DNA of 64,000 nt from Nocardioidaceae bacterium (GTDB taxonomy: Bacteria; Actinomycetota; Actinomycetes; Propionibacteriales; Nocardioidaceae), in contig JAQSWV010000009.1 of assembly GCA_029266455.1 (NCBI GenBank), forward strand, positions 1-64,000, in the 5' to 3' direction. The notes beneath the pieces are model-generated. The model saw only the letters and a program-made list of their open reading frames with translations, did not search any database and was not told where the DNA came from. The position numbers were made by a program, and so were the translations under genes. Shown piece after piece: positions 39,443 through 50,759 of the stretch (its first letter is position 1; each line of letters starts with the position of its first letter).

Positions 39443-40539
39443 GATCGAGTCTCACCCGACTGCTCGCCGTCCGCGCGTCCACCGGCAGCGGCACGCTTGT
39501 CCTCCGAGGGAGCCAGGTCCTCGTCGGACCCCGGACCCCCGGGCGACTCGTCGCCGTCCTGACGCAGCCAGACCACGCGCTGGGCGTACGGAATCTCGAT
39601 CGACAGCTCGTCGAAACGCTGCTTGATCCGCTGCCGCAGCTCACGGGCGACATTCCACTGCTCCAGAGGGGCGGTCTTGAGCACCACGCGTACGACCATG
39701 GCGTCGGCGTCCCACCGCTCCACACCCCACACCTCGGGGCGCTCGAGCACGAGGGTCGCGTACTCGGGGTCCTCGTACAGGGCGTCGGCGATCTCGCCGA
39801 GCACGCGCCGGATCCTTGCAAGGTCCTCGCCGAAGGCCACCGGGATGTCCAGCACCGCCCGCGCCCAGTTCTGGCTCTGGTTGCCGACGCGCATGATCTC
39901 GCCGTTGCGGACGTACCAGACCGTGCCGTTGACGTCGCGGAGCCGGGTGACCCGCAGACCGACTGCCTCGACGACACCGGTCGCCTCACCCAGGTCGACG
40001 ACGTCGCCGACGCCGTACTGGTCCTCCAGGATCATGAACACGCCGGACAGGAAGTCCGCGATCAGGCTCTGGGCGCCGAAACCGAGGGCAATGCCGAGGA
40101 TGCCGGCACTGGCGATCAACGGGGCGATGTCGTAGCCCAGCTCGCTGATCGCCATGAAGCCCACGACGGTGAACACGACGCCGGTGGTGATGCTCTTCAG
40201 CAGCGACCCCATCGTGCGCGCGCGCTGTTGGCGCCGCTGCAGCGCGGGGGCGTTGCTGTCGAGCACCTTGGCGGTCCTGCCCCGCTGCAGCACCCCCGGC
40301 ACGGTGCCCTCGGCCGCCTGGGTGGTGATGCGGTTGATGATCCGGTGCAGCAGCCAGCGCACCACCACGCCGACGAGCAGCAACCCGACTATCGCGGCCG
40401 GCTTGGCCACCAGCAGGTTCACCCAGTCAGCCGCGGTGTCGTTGCCGGTGGTGCTGCGGACCAGCGTGCACAGGTAGTCGTCGTCGGTGCAGGCGGCCGT
40501 GGGCAACGTCAGAGCCACGACGGTCCTCTCGGTCGGCAA
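39439..40539 (-). CDS. Small-conductance mechanosensitive channel (MscS family)
   Basis: A 366-residue membrane protein with a signal-like start, a TM near 42-62 and two more TMs near 110-155. The pore helix and beta domain show ASAGILGIALGFGAQSLIADF and YGVGDVVDLGEATGVVEAVGLR, the MscS signature. The C-terminal cage ends in an acidic Ser/Gly/Glu tail. The channel opens under membrane tension to release solutes on osmotic downshock. The start is TTG 40539, or GTG 40518 with AGAGG close upstream; a TACCGT box lies at 40559-40554. It is coupled by ATGA to the NAD-binding gene. Confidence 0.88.
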   Translation of the reverse strand: MPTERTVVALTLPTAACTDDDYLCTLVRSTTGNDTAADWVNLLVAKPAAIVGLLLVGVVVRWLLHRIINRITTQAAEGTVPGVLQRGRTAKVLDSNAPALQRRQQRARTMGSLLKSITTGVVFTVVGFMAISELGYDIAPLIASAGILGIALGFGAQSLIADFLSGVFMILEDQYGVGDVVDLGEATGVVEAVGLRVTRLRDVNGTVWYVRNGEIMRVGNQSQNWARAVLDIPVAFGEDLARIRRVLGEIADALYEDPEYATLVLERPEVWGVERWDADAMVVRVVLKTAPLEQWNVARELRQRIKQRFDELSIEIPYAQRVVWLRQDGDESPGGPGSDEDLAPSEDKRAAAGGRADGEQSGETRS

Positions 40540-40629
40540 CGGGACACGCGACGACGGTAGAAGACGCGGTCCCCGGTCCCAAACCCGTCAGATGCAGGTC
40601 GACGGGTGAGACGCCGGCCCACTCGGGAG

Positions 40630-42081
40630 TCACGCCTGGGCAGCGGTGAACGCCGTGGCCGGGTGCGGCCAGCGGCCCGAGACGGTCGCCGCGTCCTCCA
40701 CCTGGGCGGCCAGGGCGAGCAGCAGGTGATCGTCGCCGGCTCGTCCGGCGAGCATCACCCCCACCGGGAGGCGAGGAGGGGCCTCGGACCAGTGCAGGGG
40801 AAGGGACACGGCCGGCATGCCCGTGACGTTCCACAGCGCGGTGAAAGGGGTGAAGCGCTTCTGGTGGGCGAAGTCACGCGCGGGGTCGTCATCGTCCCGC
40901 AGCCCACCAACGTGCGCCGGCACCTGCGCGAGCGTCGGCGTGAGCACGGCGTCGAACGGGGCCAGCTGCCGACGGATCGCCGCGGCGGTCTGCCGCATCG
41001 CCACCAGCGCATTGGCGAACTCCGGGGCCGGGACGGTTGCGCCCCGGCCGCGGAGCCATCGGGTGAGGGGTCGCAGCTCGGCCTCGCGCGCGGGCGCGAC
41101 CGGCCACGCCGCACAGCCGACCGCCCACACCACCTCGAAGGCCCGCACGGCCTGCTCGGGCAGGGCAAGGTCGATGTCGACGATCTCGTGGCCCAGCCCG
41201 TCGAGCAGCGCGGCGGCACGCTCGTAGCCGGCCAGTACGTCGGCGTCGACGGCGCCGTCGCCGATCGGCGGAGACGCGAACCGCGCAACCCGGAGCCGGG
41301 CCGGGGAGCGCCGGCACCAGCCGAGGTAGGTCTCGTCCGCTGGCAGAGGCGCCGCCCAGGTGGGGTCGCCGACCTCCGGACCGGCCATGGCATCCAGCAT
41401 CGCTGCCGCGTCGCGGACCGTCGTGGCCAGCGGGCCGGGGGTGCCCAGGCCGGTGATGTCCCCGTATACGGGCGCGCTACTGATGCGGCCGCGGCTCGGC
41501 TTGAAGCCGACGACCCCGCATGCGCTGGCCGGAATGCGGATCGAGCCGCCGCCGTCGCTGCCCTGGGCGATCGGCAGGAGTGCTGCGGCCACCGCGGCCG
41601 CCGCTCCCCCCGATGAGCCACCGGCCGAGCGGTCGAGGTCGTACGGCGTGCGGGCCGGTGGCGCCACCTCCGGCTCGGTGTAGCAGGGAGCGCCGAACTC
41701 GGGCGTGTTGGTCTTGCCGAGGCTGACCAGGCCGGCCCGCTCCATGCGGAGCACGACCTCGTCGGACACCGCGGGCACGGTGTCGGCCAGCACAGCGGAG
41801 CCGAACGTCGTGCGCACACCGGCGGTCTGGTTGAGGTCCTTGATCGCGGTCGGGACTCCCAGCAACAGCGGGGCCCCGTCGCCGTCGGCCCGCATGGCTG
41901 CCTCCGCGCGGTCGGCGCCGCGACTGGCCGCCTCTGCGGTCACCGTGACGAACGCGCCCACCGCGTCACCGAAGGCCTCGACGCGGGCCAGCAGGGCGTC
42001 GACGACCTCACGTGGCGAGGTGTCGCCACGGCGGTAGGCGGCAGCAAGGTCGAGCGCGGACAGCTCGTGCAGCTCCGGCAT
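40630..42081 (-). CDS. Amidase (amidase signature family)
   Basis: A 483-residue hydrolase of the amidase signature family with the full Ser-cisSer-Lys triad: Lys81 in GVPTAIKD, Ser156 in AGGSSGGA and Ser180 in QGSDGGGSIRIPA. Substrate is not predictable; aryl or fatty amides are usual. It is not a GatA: no gatC or gatB lies nearby and the sequence is of the general amidase type. ATG 42081 opens the conserved LHELSALDLAAAYRRG segment. It diverges from a small membrane protein gene. Confidence 0.9.
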   Translation of the reverse strand: MPELHELSALDLAAAYRRGDTSPREVVDALLARVEAFGDAVGAFVTVTAEAASRGADRAEAAMRADGDGAPLLLGVPTAIKDLNQTAGVRTTFGSAVLADTVPAVSDEVVLRMERAGLVSLGKTNTPEFGAPCYTEPEVAPPARTPYDLDRSAGGSSGGAAAAVAAALLPIAQGSDGGGSIRIPASACGVVGFKPSRGRISSAPVYGDITGLGTPGPLATTVRDAAAMLDAMAGPEVGDPTWAAPLPADETYLGWCRRSPARLRVARFASPPIGDGAVDADVLAGYERAAALLDGLGHEIVDIDLALPEQAVRAFEVVWAVGCAAWPVAPAREAELRPLTRWLRGRGATVPAPEFANALVAMRQTAAAIRRQLAPFDAVLTPTLAQVPAHVGGLRDDDDPARDFAHQKRFTPFTALWNVTGMPAVSLPLHWSEAPPRLPVGVMLAGRAGDDHLLLALAAQVEDAATVSGRWPHPATAFTAAQA

Positions 42082-42161
42082 GGCCACAGTGTGCCGGGCC
42101 GGTCCGGAGGACCAGCCCCTCGGGCTGCCTTGCCGGGCGAGCCGAGCGGCGGGTCGCCCGA

Positions 42162-42167
42162 TACCCT
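42162..42167 (+). promoter_or_regulatory. -10 box TACCCT before the small membrane protein gene
   Basis: TACCCT ends 7 nt before ATG 42175, a leaderless arrangement. Confidence 0.45.
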
Positions 42168-42174
42168 CTGCGAC

Positions 42175-42582
42175 ATGCGCTACAGGCCCGGCACGGTCGT
42201 ACGGACGATTCGAGCAGCGGCAGTCGTCATCGCACTGGCGGGCGCCCTGACGGTCATCGCTGTCAGTCCCGCGGCGGCCAACACCCCACTGCGCGGCTGG
42301 GAGGACGCCAGCGACATGTCGATGCTCGAGGCGCTGCTGTACTTCGGCGGTGGCTCGCTCGGCATCATCGCCCTCATCACCGCGCTCGTGCTGGCGCCGT
42401 CGATGGCGAGCCGCTCGCGCGACGGGGACCACGTGTCCTGGTGGGGCCAGCCACAGTGGTTCGGCGGAGAGCTGGGCGCCGGTTCGGCCGAGCGTCCACA
42501 GCTCGAGGCCGCCGCGGTAGCGGCCCGCACCGACGATCTCGACGAGGTGGCCGCTGGAGGTGGCGCAAGTGCCCGCTGGTAA
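42175..42582 (+). CDS. Exported/membrane protein of unknown function, partner of DUF5130
   Basis: A 135-residue protein with an N-terminal signal-like helix (TIRAAAVVIALAGALTVIAVS, Ala-rich cleavage region near 36), a second hydrophobic segment at about 57-75 and a charged, Gly-rich tail (WWGQPQWFGGEL). I do not recognise a family. Its last codons overlap the next gene by 14 nt, and the next protein has a TPM-like fold, so the two may act together at the membrane. Confidence 0.75.
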   Translation: MRYRPGTVVRTIRAAAVVIALAGALTVIAVSPAAANTPLRGWEDASDMSMLEALLYFGGGSLGIIALITALVLAPSMASRSRDGDHVSWWGQPQWFGGELGAGSAERPQLEAAAVAARTDDLDEVAAGGGASARW

Positions 42583-42958
42583 CCCGTTCACGCCCGACCA
42601 GCACCGTCAGATCGAGAAGGCACGTACCCGCGCGAGTGCCGACGCAGGACTCGGCTTCCACGTCTACGTGGGACCGCTCGGGAACGATCCCCGGGCCGAG
42701 GCGCAGCGTCTGCACGCCCAGCTGCCGAACTCCGTCTTCGCCGTACTGGTGGCCGTCGACCCTCGTGGGCACGCGCTCGAGATCGTCACCGGCGCGCAGG
42801 CTCGGTTGGTCCTCGACGACGGATCCTGTGGGCTGGCCGCGCTGACCATGCAGACGGCGTTCGCGTCGGGCGACCTCGCCGGGGGGATCGTGCGGGGTGT
42901 CAACCAGCTCGGCGACCACGCCCGGCAACCCGACACCCTGCACACCGAGCACATCTGA
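42569..42958 (+). CDS. DUF5130 (TPM-like) family protein
   Basis: A 129-residue soluble protein with NPFTPDQHRQIEKA at the start, a Rossmann-like core (FHVYVGPLGNDPRAEA, VFAVLVAVDPRGHALEIVTG) and CGLAALTMQTAFASGDLAGGI, as in DUF5130, a TPM-domain relative of unknown function. GTG 42569 is chosen because GGAGG at 42556-42560 is 8 nt upstream; GTG 42560 would abut that site. It is co-translated with the preceding membrane protein. Confidence 0.8.
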   Translation: MPAGNPFTPDQHRQIEKARTRASADAGLGFHVYVGPLGNDPRAEAQRLHAQLPNSVFAVLVAVDPRGHALEIVTGAQARLVLDDGSCGLAALTMQTAFASGDLAGGIVRGVNQLGDHARQPDTLHTEHI

Positions 42959-43073
42959 GCCAGCTGCTCATCTGCGGCAATCCACAGGTTCGCAGGAATA
43001 CGCACGTCTGAGGCAACACGCAGATCTGAGCCAACCGAGCACGTCTACCGAACCCGTCTGAGGCGCACCGAGC
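42947..43073 (+). repeat. Degenerate short repeats around CACGTCTGAGGCAAC
   Basis: Six related words with a GYCTGAG core are spaced about 17-35 nt apart across the end of the DUF5130 gene and the intergenic region: GAGCACATCTGAGCCAGC, GCTCATCTGCGGCAATC, CGCACGTCTGAGGCAACAC, CGCAGATCTGAGCCAAC, GAGCACGTCTACCGAAC and CCCGTCTGAGGCGCACC. They fill the space between two convergent genes. Confidence 0.5.
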
Positions 43074-43084
43074 AGACCGCGGCG

Positions 43085-45667
<2,583 letters not shown>

Positions 45668-45795
45668 GGCAGGCATGCTTGCACGTCCGTCGGCCCCGCA
45701 GCGCGGCGCGGGCGGTGGCAGGCGCATAAACCTCCGAACGGACGGTCACCGACCTCGGCCTGACCTGCTGCGGCGAAGGTGGCAGGCTGCGGATT

Positions 45796-46266
45796 ATGCG
45801 CGTGCACCTGGGATCCGACCACGCCGGCTTCGAGCTGAAGGCCCACCTCCTCGGCTGGCTCGGCGCGCACGGGTACGAGCCCGTCGACCATGGTGCCGAG
45901 ACGTACGTCTCCGATGACGACTACCCGCCGTACTGCCTGGCCGCGGCGCAGGCCGTCGTCGACGAGCCGGGCAGCCTCGGCATCGTCCTGGGTGGCTCCG
46001 GCAACGGCGAGCAGATCGCAGCCAACAAGGTGCCCGGCGTCCGAGCGGCGCTGGCCTGGGACGACGAGACGGCCCGCCTCGCGCGGCAGCACAACGACGC
46101 CAACGTGCTCTCGCTGGGAGCGCGGATGGTCACGCTCGACCAGGCGACCCGTTTGGTGGAGATCTTCTGCGTGACACCGTTCAGTGGCGACGAGCGGCAC
46201 CTGCGTCGCATTCGGCTGCTGACCGACTATGAGCGCGTTCGCGACGGCGGCAACCACCGGGCTTGA
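45796..46266 (+). CDS. rpiB: Ribose-5-phosphate isomerase B
   Basis: A 156-residue RpiB that interconverts ribose 5-phosphate and ribulose 5-phosphate. HLGSDHAGFELK near the N-terminus gives the phosphate-binding Asp-His. GGSGNGEQIAANK carries a Glu where E. coli RpiB has the catalytic Cys, as described for the mycobacterial enzyme. The length is normal. CAGGCT ends 7 nt before ATG 45796. It diverges from pepN and seems to be a single gene. Confidence 0.93.
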   Translation: MRVHLGSDHAGFELKAHLLGWLGAHGYEPVDHGAETYVSDDDYPPYCLAAAQAVVDEPGSLGIVLGGSGNGEQIAANKVPGVRAALAWDDETARLARQHNDANVLSLGARMVTLDQATRLVEIFCVTPFSGDERHLRRIRLLTDYERVRDGGNHRA

Positions 46267-46307
46267 CGTCTCCTGTCGAGTAGCGCATCTTCGGCCGGTC
46301 TGGGCAC

Positions 46308-46313
46308 TACTGT
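46308..46313 (+). promoter_or_regulatory. -10 box TACTGT of the SpoIIE-type phosphatase gene
   Basis: TACTGT ends 7 nt before GTG 46321. Confidence 0.4.
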
Positions 46314-46320
46314 CGACGTC

Positions 46321-47421
46321 GTGGCAGCAGTGCGGCTCAGCAGCACGCGCGAGCGACCTGTTCGGCTGACCGAGCGGGGCTGGCGCCGCTACCGGCTTGC
46401 CGTGCCGCGGTCGCACGACGAGCAGTCGTTCGTGCTGCTCGGCCTGATCAGCCTGTCCGTCGGCGTGCTGCTGTTCACTGTTCTCGAGCCGCTCTGGGTC
46501 CCGACCGCCTGGTTCGCGATCCCGCTGCTGCTCGGCAGCCTCCTGCTCACGATCCGTTCGTTCCTGGGGCTGCTCCTGGTCCAGGCGGTCTGCATCGTCA
46601 TCGTGCTGGCGATCACCGGCCCTAGCACCGCGAGTGTGTCGGTGGTGGCAGCGCTGGTGGTCGCGGCCGTGATCATGACGGCGGCGGTCGCCCGTAGCCG
46701 GCTGGGTCCGATGGGTGAGTCGATGCTCATCGACCTGCGCGACCGGCTCCGGTCGCAGAGCGAGCTCCCCGACCTGCCACCCGACTGGTCGGTGCAGGCC
46801 GTCATCGGCTCGGCCGGCGGGGCGCAGTTCGCCGGCGACTTCGTCGTGGCCGCGACCACGCAGAAGGGAGCGCAGCTCGAGGTCGTGGTGGTGGACGTGT
46901 CCGGCAAGGGTCTCGCCGCGGGCACGCGGGCGCTGCTGCTGTCGGGCGCGTTCGGTGGTCTGCTGGGCGCGTTGCCGCCGGGCGGCTTCCTCACTGCGGC
47001 CAACGCCTACCTCCTGCGCCAGCAGTGGACCGAGGGTTTCGCGACCGCTGCCCACCTCGCGCTCCGTCTCGACACCGGGACCTTCGAGCTGCGTACGGCC
47101 GGGCACCCGCCGGGTGTCCAGCTGCACGCCGGCTCCGGCCGGTGGGAGGTCCTCACGTCCTCGGGACCCGCGCTGGGCCTGCTCGACGACGCGGAGTTCG
47201 ACGGCTTCACCGGGCGGCTGTCCCGCGGCGACGCGCTGATGATCTTCACCGACGGCATGGTCGAGACCGCCGAGCGCGACTTCACCCTGGGCATCGACAA
47301 GCTGCTCGGTGAGGCCGAGGTCATGCTCCGAAAGGGTGATGACGACGTCGCCGAGCGACTGCTCGCCCTCGGCGACTCCACCGCCGATGACCGCACGCTG
47401 CTGTTCCTTCACCGCCGCTGA
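46321..47421 (+). CDS. Membrane PP2C/SpoIIE-type serine phosphatase
   Basis: A 366-residue protein with four hydrophobic segments between about 38 and 130 and a cytoplasmic PP2C-like (SpoIIE) domain from about 155 on: AGGAQFAGDFVVAA, VVDVSGKGLAAGTRALLL, TAGHPPGVQL and FTDGMVETAERD hold the Asp residues that bind metal. Such enzymes dephosphorylate STAS antagonist proteins in partner-switch systems. There is no STAS or anti-sigma gene next to it; the nearest are at 53-54 kb. GTG 46321 follows a TACTGT box. A palindromic repeat relative follows its stop. Confidence 0.88.
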   Translation: MAAVRLSSTRERPVRLTERGWRRYRLAVPRSHDEQSFVLLGLISLSVGVLLFTVLEPLWVPTAWFAIPLLLGSLLLTIRSFLGLLLVQAVCIVIVLAITGPSTASVSVVAALVVAAVIMTAAVARSRLGPMGESMLIDLRDRLRSQSELPDLPPDWSVQAVIGSAGGAQFAGDFVVAATTQKGAQLEVVVVDVSGKGLAAGTRALLLSGAFGGLLGALPPGGFLTAANAYLLRQQWTEGFATAAHLALRLDTGTFELRTAGHPPGVQLHAGSGRWEVLTSSGPALGLLDDAEFDGFTGRLSRGDALMIFTDGMVETAERDFTLGIDKLLGEAEVMLRKGDDDVAERLLALGDSTADDRTLLFLHRR

Positions 47422-47443
47422 CGCTGGGGGTGCTGTCGCGGCG

Positions 47444-47515
47444 GAGTTTTCGCAGGGTGGGCTGCGAAAGCGGCACTCCTGGGGCGCTGCAGCGCTGTGG
47501 AGGCGACGTTTTCGC
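47444..47515 (+). repeat. Repeat copy B, related to the palindrome after glpD
   Basis: GGGTGGGCTGCGAAAG and GGGCGCTGCAGCGCT are shared exactly and in the same order and spacing with copy A at 7069-7157, and the flanks are similar. The right arm is degenerate after TTTTCGC. Like copy A it lies immediately downstream of a gene stop. Confidence 0.7.
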
Positions 47516-47572
47516 CTCGGCAGTGCCCCGGTTCGCGTGGAGCCGGCGGGGCGGGGAGCCGGGTCGACCGGC

Positions 47573-49486
47573 ATGATCGGGCGCGTGCCTGCCCCCGAGG
47601 AGTCCCCCCCGCCCGCCCGGAGCACCGACGTGCGCACCGACGCCTGGGGCATCGACACCCGCTGGGTGGACGCCCAGGGCGAGGCGCAGACCGTCGCACC
47701 CGACACGCTCGAGACGCTCCGCCAGCTGATCGGCCGACCTCCGGAGGACCTGGAGCTGCGCGCACCGCTGGTCACCCGCCGCGGACGGCCCCTGGAGGGG
47801 AGGACGGGGCGGGTCGAGTGCGAGGACGGCACGGAGCGCCGGCTCGCAGAGCAGGTGCCGGACGACTTTCCGCTGGGGTACCACCTGCTGCACGACGAGG
47901 ACGGCGGCACCCGTCGGCTGATCGTGTCGCCCGGTCGGTGCTGGCTGCCGGATCAGTGGCGGGCGTGGGGCCTGGCCGTTCAGCTGTACGCCGCGCGGTC
48001 GCGCTCCAGCTGGGGAATCGGCGACCTCGCCGACCTGCGCGCCCTGCGCGAGTGGCTGCAGCGGGCCGGAGCCGGGTTCTGCATGGTCAACCCGCTGCAT
48101 GCCGTCGCGCCGACACCGGAGCAGGAGACGAGCCCGTACCTGCCGGCGACGCGCCGCTGGCGCAACCCTCTGTACCTGCGGGTCGAAGAGGTTCCCGGCG
48201 CCGACGGTGTCGACCTGACCGGCGCAGCCGCGGCCGGCCGAGCGCTCCTGGACGAGCCGTTCGTCGACCGTGACGCCGTGTGGCGGCTGAAGCGGGCGGC
48301 GCTCGAGCAGGTCTTCGCGGTACGGGGGAGGGACGACCGGTTCGACGAGTGGCGCTCCCGCCACGGCACGTCGCTGGAGGACTTCGCCCGGTGGTGCGCA
48401 CTGGCCGAGGTGCACGGACCCGACTGGCGGAGCTGGCCGTCCGAGGTGCGCCGTCCGGACGGGGCCGCGGTCGACCGCTTCGCCGCGCAGAACGGCGACC
48501 GGGTCGCCTTCCACGCGTGGGTGCAGTGGGTGCTCGACCTCCAGCTGGAGCGGGCCAGCGGCGACCTCACCGTCGTCCAGGACCTGCCGATCGGCGTCGC
48601 CGGGGGAGGGGCCGACGCCTGGGCGTGGCAGGACCAGATCGCCGCCGGTGTGGAGGTCGGGGCACCCCCCGACGTCTTCAACCCCCGCGGCCAGAAGTGG
48701 GGCTCGCCACCCTTCATTCCGTGGCGCCTCCGGGAGGAGGGGTACGACGCCTTCATCGCCACGATCCGCGGCACCATCGCCGGCGCCGGCGGGCTCCGCA
48801 TCGACCATGTGATGGGGCTGTTCCGGCTCTGGTGGGTCCCGCCCGGCGGGTCGCCCGTCGACGGTGCGTACGTGCGCTACCCCAGCGCCGACATGCTCGA
48901 CATCGTGGCGCTGGAGAGCCAGCGCGCCGCCGCCATCGTGGTCGGAGAGGACCTCGGCACCGTCGAGCCGGGCGTACGCGAGACTTTGGCGGCGACCGGG
49001 TTGCTGGCGTACAAGCTGCTCTGGTTCGAGCACGACGATCCTGAGGACTGGCCGGTCTCGTCGATGGCCGCGGTCACCACGCACGACCTGCCAACGGTGG
49101 CGGGGCTCTGGACGGGAGCCGATCTCGAGGAGCAGCGCCAGCTCGGCGTCGGGGAGGACGACGAGCTGACCCAGGGACGAACCCAGCTGATGGAGCGCCT
49201 CATGCAGCCCACCGGGCTGGATGACACCGACTCGCCCGGCGAGGCGGTCGTCGCGGCCCACCGGCTGCTGGCCCGGGCGCCGTCCACGCTGCTCGTCGCC
49301 ACTCTCGAGGACGCGGTGGCCGACGAGCGTCGGCCGAACATGCCAGGCACGACCGAGCGCCCCAACTGGTCTGTACCGCTGCCGGTGCTGGTCGACGACC
49401 TGGAGAGCCATCCCACGGCGAGAGCCGTGACCGACCTGCTCGCCGCGGCGGTGCCGACGCAGGGACAGCCTGGGGACGAGTCATGA
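47573..49486 (+). CDS. malQ: 4-alpha-glucanotransferase (amylomaltase, GH77)
   Basis: A 637-residue GH77 enzyme that transfers alpha-1,4-glucan segments between maltodextrins. AVQLYAARSRSSWGIGDLADL, NPLHAVAPTPEQETSPYLPATRR, GLRIDHVMGLFRLWWVP (catalytic Asp in RIDH), GEDLGTVEPGVRE and TTHDLPTVAG are diagnostic, so the catalytic residues are present. ATG 47573 is used; GTG 47585, which follows a CATGAT box by 7 nt, is a good alternative four codons later. The stop shares ATGA with the start of the next gene, so the two are coupled. Confidence 0.93.
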   Translation: MIGRVPAPEESPPPARSTDVRTDAWGIDTRWVDAQGEAQTVAPDTLETLRQLIGRPPEDLELRAPLVTRRGRPLEGRTGRVECEDGTERRLAEQVPDDFPLGYHLLHDEDGGTRRLIVSPGRCWLPDQWRAWGLAVQLYAARSRSSWGIGDLADLRALREWLQRAGAGFCMVNPLHAVAPTPEQETSPYLPATRRWRNPLYLRVEEVPGADGVDLTGAAAAGRALLDEPFVDRDAVWRLKRAALEQVFAVRGRDDRFDEWRSRHGTSLEDFARWCALAEVHGPDWRSWPSEVRRPDGAAVDRFAAQNGDRVAFHAWVQWVLDLQLERASGDLTVVQDLPIGVAGGGADAWAWQDQIAAGVEVGAPPDVFNPRGQKWGSPPFIPWRLREEGYDAFIATIRGTIAGAGGLRIDHVMGLFRLWWVPPGGSPVDGAYVRYPSADMLDIVALESQRAAAIVVGEDLGTVEPGVRETLAATGLLAYKLLWFEHDDPEDWPVSSMAAVTTHDLPTVAGLWTGADLEEQRQLGVGEDDELTQGRTQLMERLMQPTGLDDTDSPGEAVVAAHRLLARAPSTLLVATLEDAVADERRPNMPGTTERPNWSVPLPVLVDDLESHPTARAVTDLLAAAVPTQGQPGDES

Positions 49487-50685
49487 GCCTCGACGTCGCC
49501 GAGGTCCGCTCGGCCTTCCCGGCACTGGCCGACCGGGTGGCCTACTTCGACGGTCCTGGAGGGTCACAGGTGCCGAGCGCGGTGGCTGACGCAGTCGCCG
49601 GCACCCTGCGCAGCGGCATCTCCAACCGGGGCACCGTGACGGCCGCTGAGCGCCGCGCCGACGCCATCGTGCTGGCGGCCCGGGCGGCGGTCGCCGACCT
49701 TCTGGGCGCACAGCCGGGCGGCGTGGTGTTCGGCCGGTCCATGACGCAGCTGACCTTCGACCTGGCTCGCTCGCTCGCGGCGCAGTGGGGCCCCGGCGAC
49801 GAGGTGGTCGTGACACGGCTCGACCACGACGCCAACATCCGGCCGTGGGTGCACGCGGCCGCGACCACCGGTGCCACGGTGCGTTGGGCCGACTTCGACC
49901 GCCGGAGCGGAGAGCTCGCCGTCGAGGCCGTCACCGGTCTGCTCGGCAGCCGTACCCGGGTGGTCGCCGTCACCGGCGCCTCCAACCTGCTCGGCACCCG
50001 TCCGGACGTGCCGGCGATCGCGTCGGCCACCCACGCAGCCGGCGCGCTGCTCTTCGTGGACGGCGTGCACCTGACGCCGCACGCGCCGGTCGACGTGCGC
50101 AGCCTCGGAGCGGACTTCTACGCCTGTTCTCCGTACAAGTTCTTCGGGCCGCACCTGGGAGTACTGGCTGCCGACCCGCTGCTGCTCGAGTCCGTGCAGC
50201 CGGTCAAGCTCAGGCCACAGACGGGCGCGGTCCCCGAGCGGTTCGAGCTCGGCACCCTGCCGTACGAGCTGCTGGCCGGGGTCACCGCGGCGGTCGACTT
50301 CATCGCCGGACTGGTGCCCGGGTCCGGCGACCGGCGCTCGCGGGTGCTGTCGTCGATGGCGGCCGTGCACGCACACGAGGAGGACCTGTTCAACTCCTTG
50401 CTGAGCCGGCTGGGCGAGCTCGAGGCGGTGACCCTGCACGGGCGGCCCGCGCAGCGTACGCCGACCGCCCTGTTCTCCGTACGCGGCCAGACTCCTCAGG
50501 CGGTCTACGAGCTGCTGGCCGAGCGGGGCGTCAACGCGCCGGGTGGCAGCTTCTACGCGCTGGAGGCCGCGGAGTGGATGGGACTGGGACCGGCCGGTGC
50601 CAATCGCGCCGGCCTGGCTCCGTACACCGACGACTCCGACGTGGACCGGCTGGTCGGTGCCGTGGCGGAGGTCGCGGCCGCCTAG
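49483..50685 (+). CDS. Cysteine desulfurase-like PLP enzyme (class V aminotransferase)
   Basis: A 400-residue class V aminotransferase-fold protein with the PLP lysine Lys219 in ACSPYKFFGPH and the FVDGVHLTPH segment that positions the cofactor. YFDGPGGSQVP and the GISNRGT region fit the cysteine desulfurase-like group with no proven substrate, rather than IscS or SufS: no Cys-loop is visible and no sufE or sufU gene is adjacent. It is coupled to malQ by ATGA, though a functional link to maltodextrin metabolism is not obvious. Confidence 0.85.
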   Translation: MSLDVAEVRSAFPALADRVAYFDGPGGSQVPSAVADAVAGTLRSGISNRGTVTAAERRADAIVLAARAAVADLLGAQPGGVVFGRSMTQLTFDLARSLAAQWGPGDEVVVTRLDHDANIRPWVHAAATTGATVRWADFDRRSGELAVEAVTGLLGSRTRVVAVTGASNLLGTRPDVPAIASATHAAGALLFVDGVHLTPHAPVDVRSLGADFYACSPYKFFGPHLGVLAADPLLLESVQPVKLRPQTGAVPERFELGTLPYELLAGVTAAVDFIAGLVPGSGDRRSRVLSSMAAVHAHEEDLFNSLLSRLGELEAVTLHGRPAQRTPTALFSVRGQTPQAVYELLAERGVNAPGGSFYALEAAEWMGLGPAGANRAGLAPYTDDSDVDRLVGAVAEVAAA

Positions 50686-50759
50686 CCCCCTACGAATGTC
50701 CGTGCCGGCTGTCACACTGTCTGGACCGAGGGGGACAAGGAGCGCGAAGGGATCGACGG

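Noticed and set aside
47321-49411. 696-codon minus-strand frame opposite malQ
   Set aside because: Antisense shadow of a clear GH77 gene; no recognisable domain.
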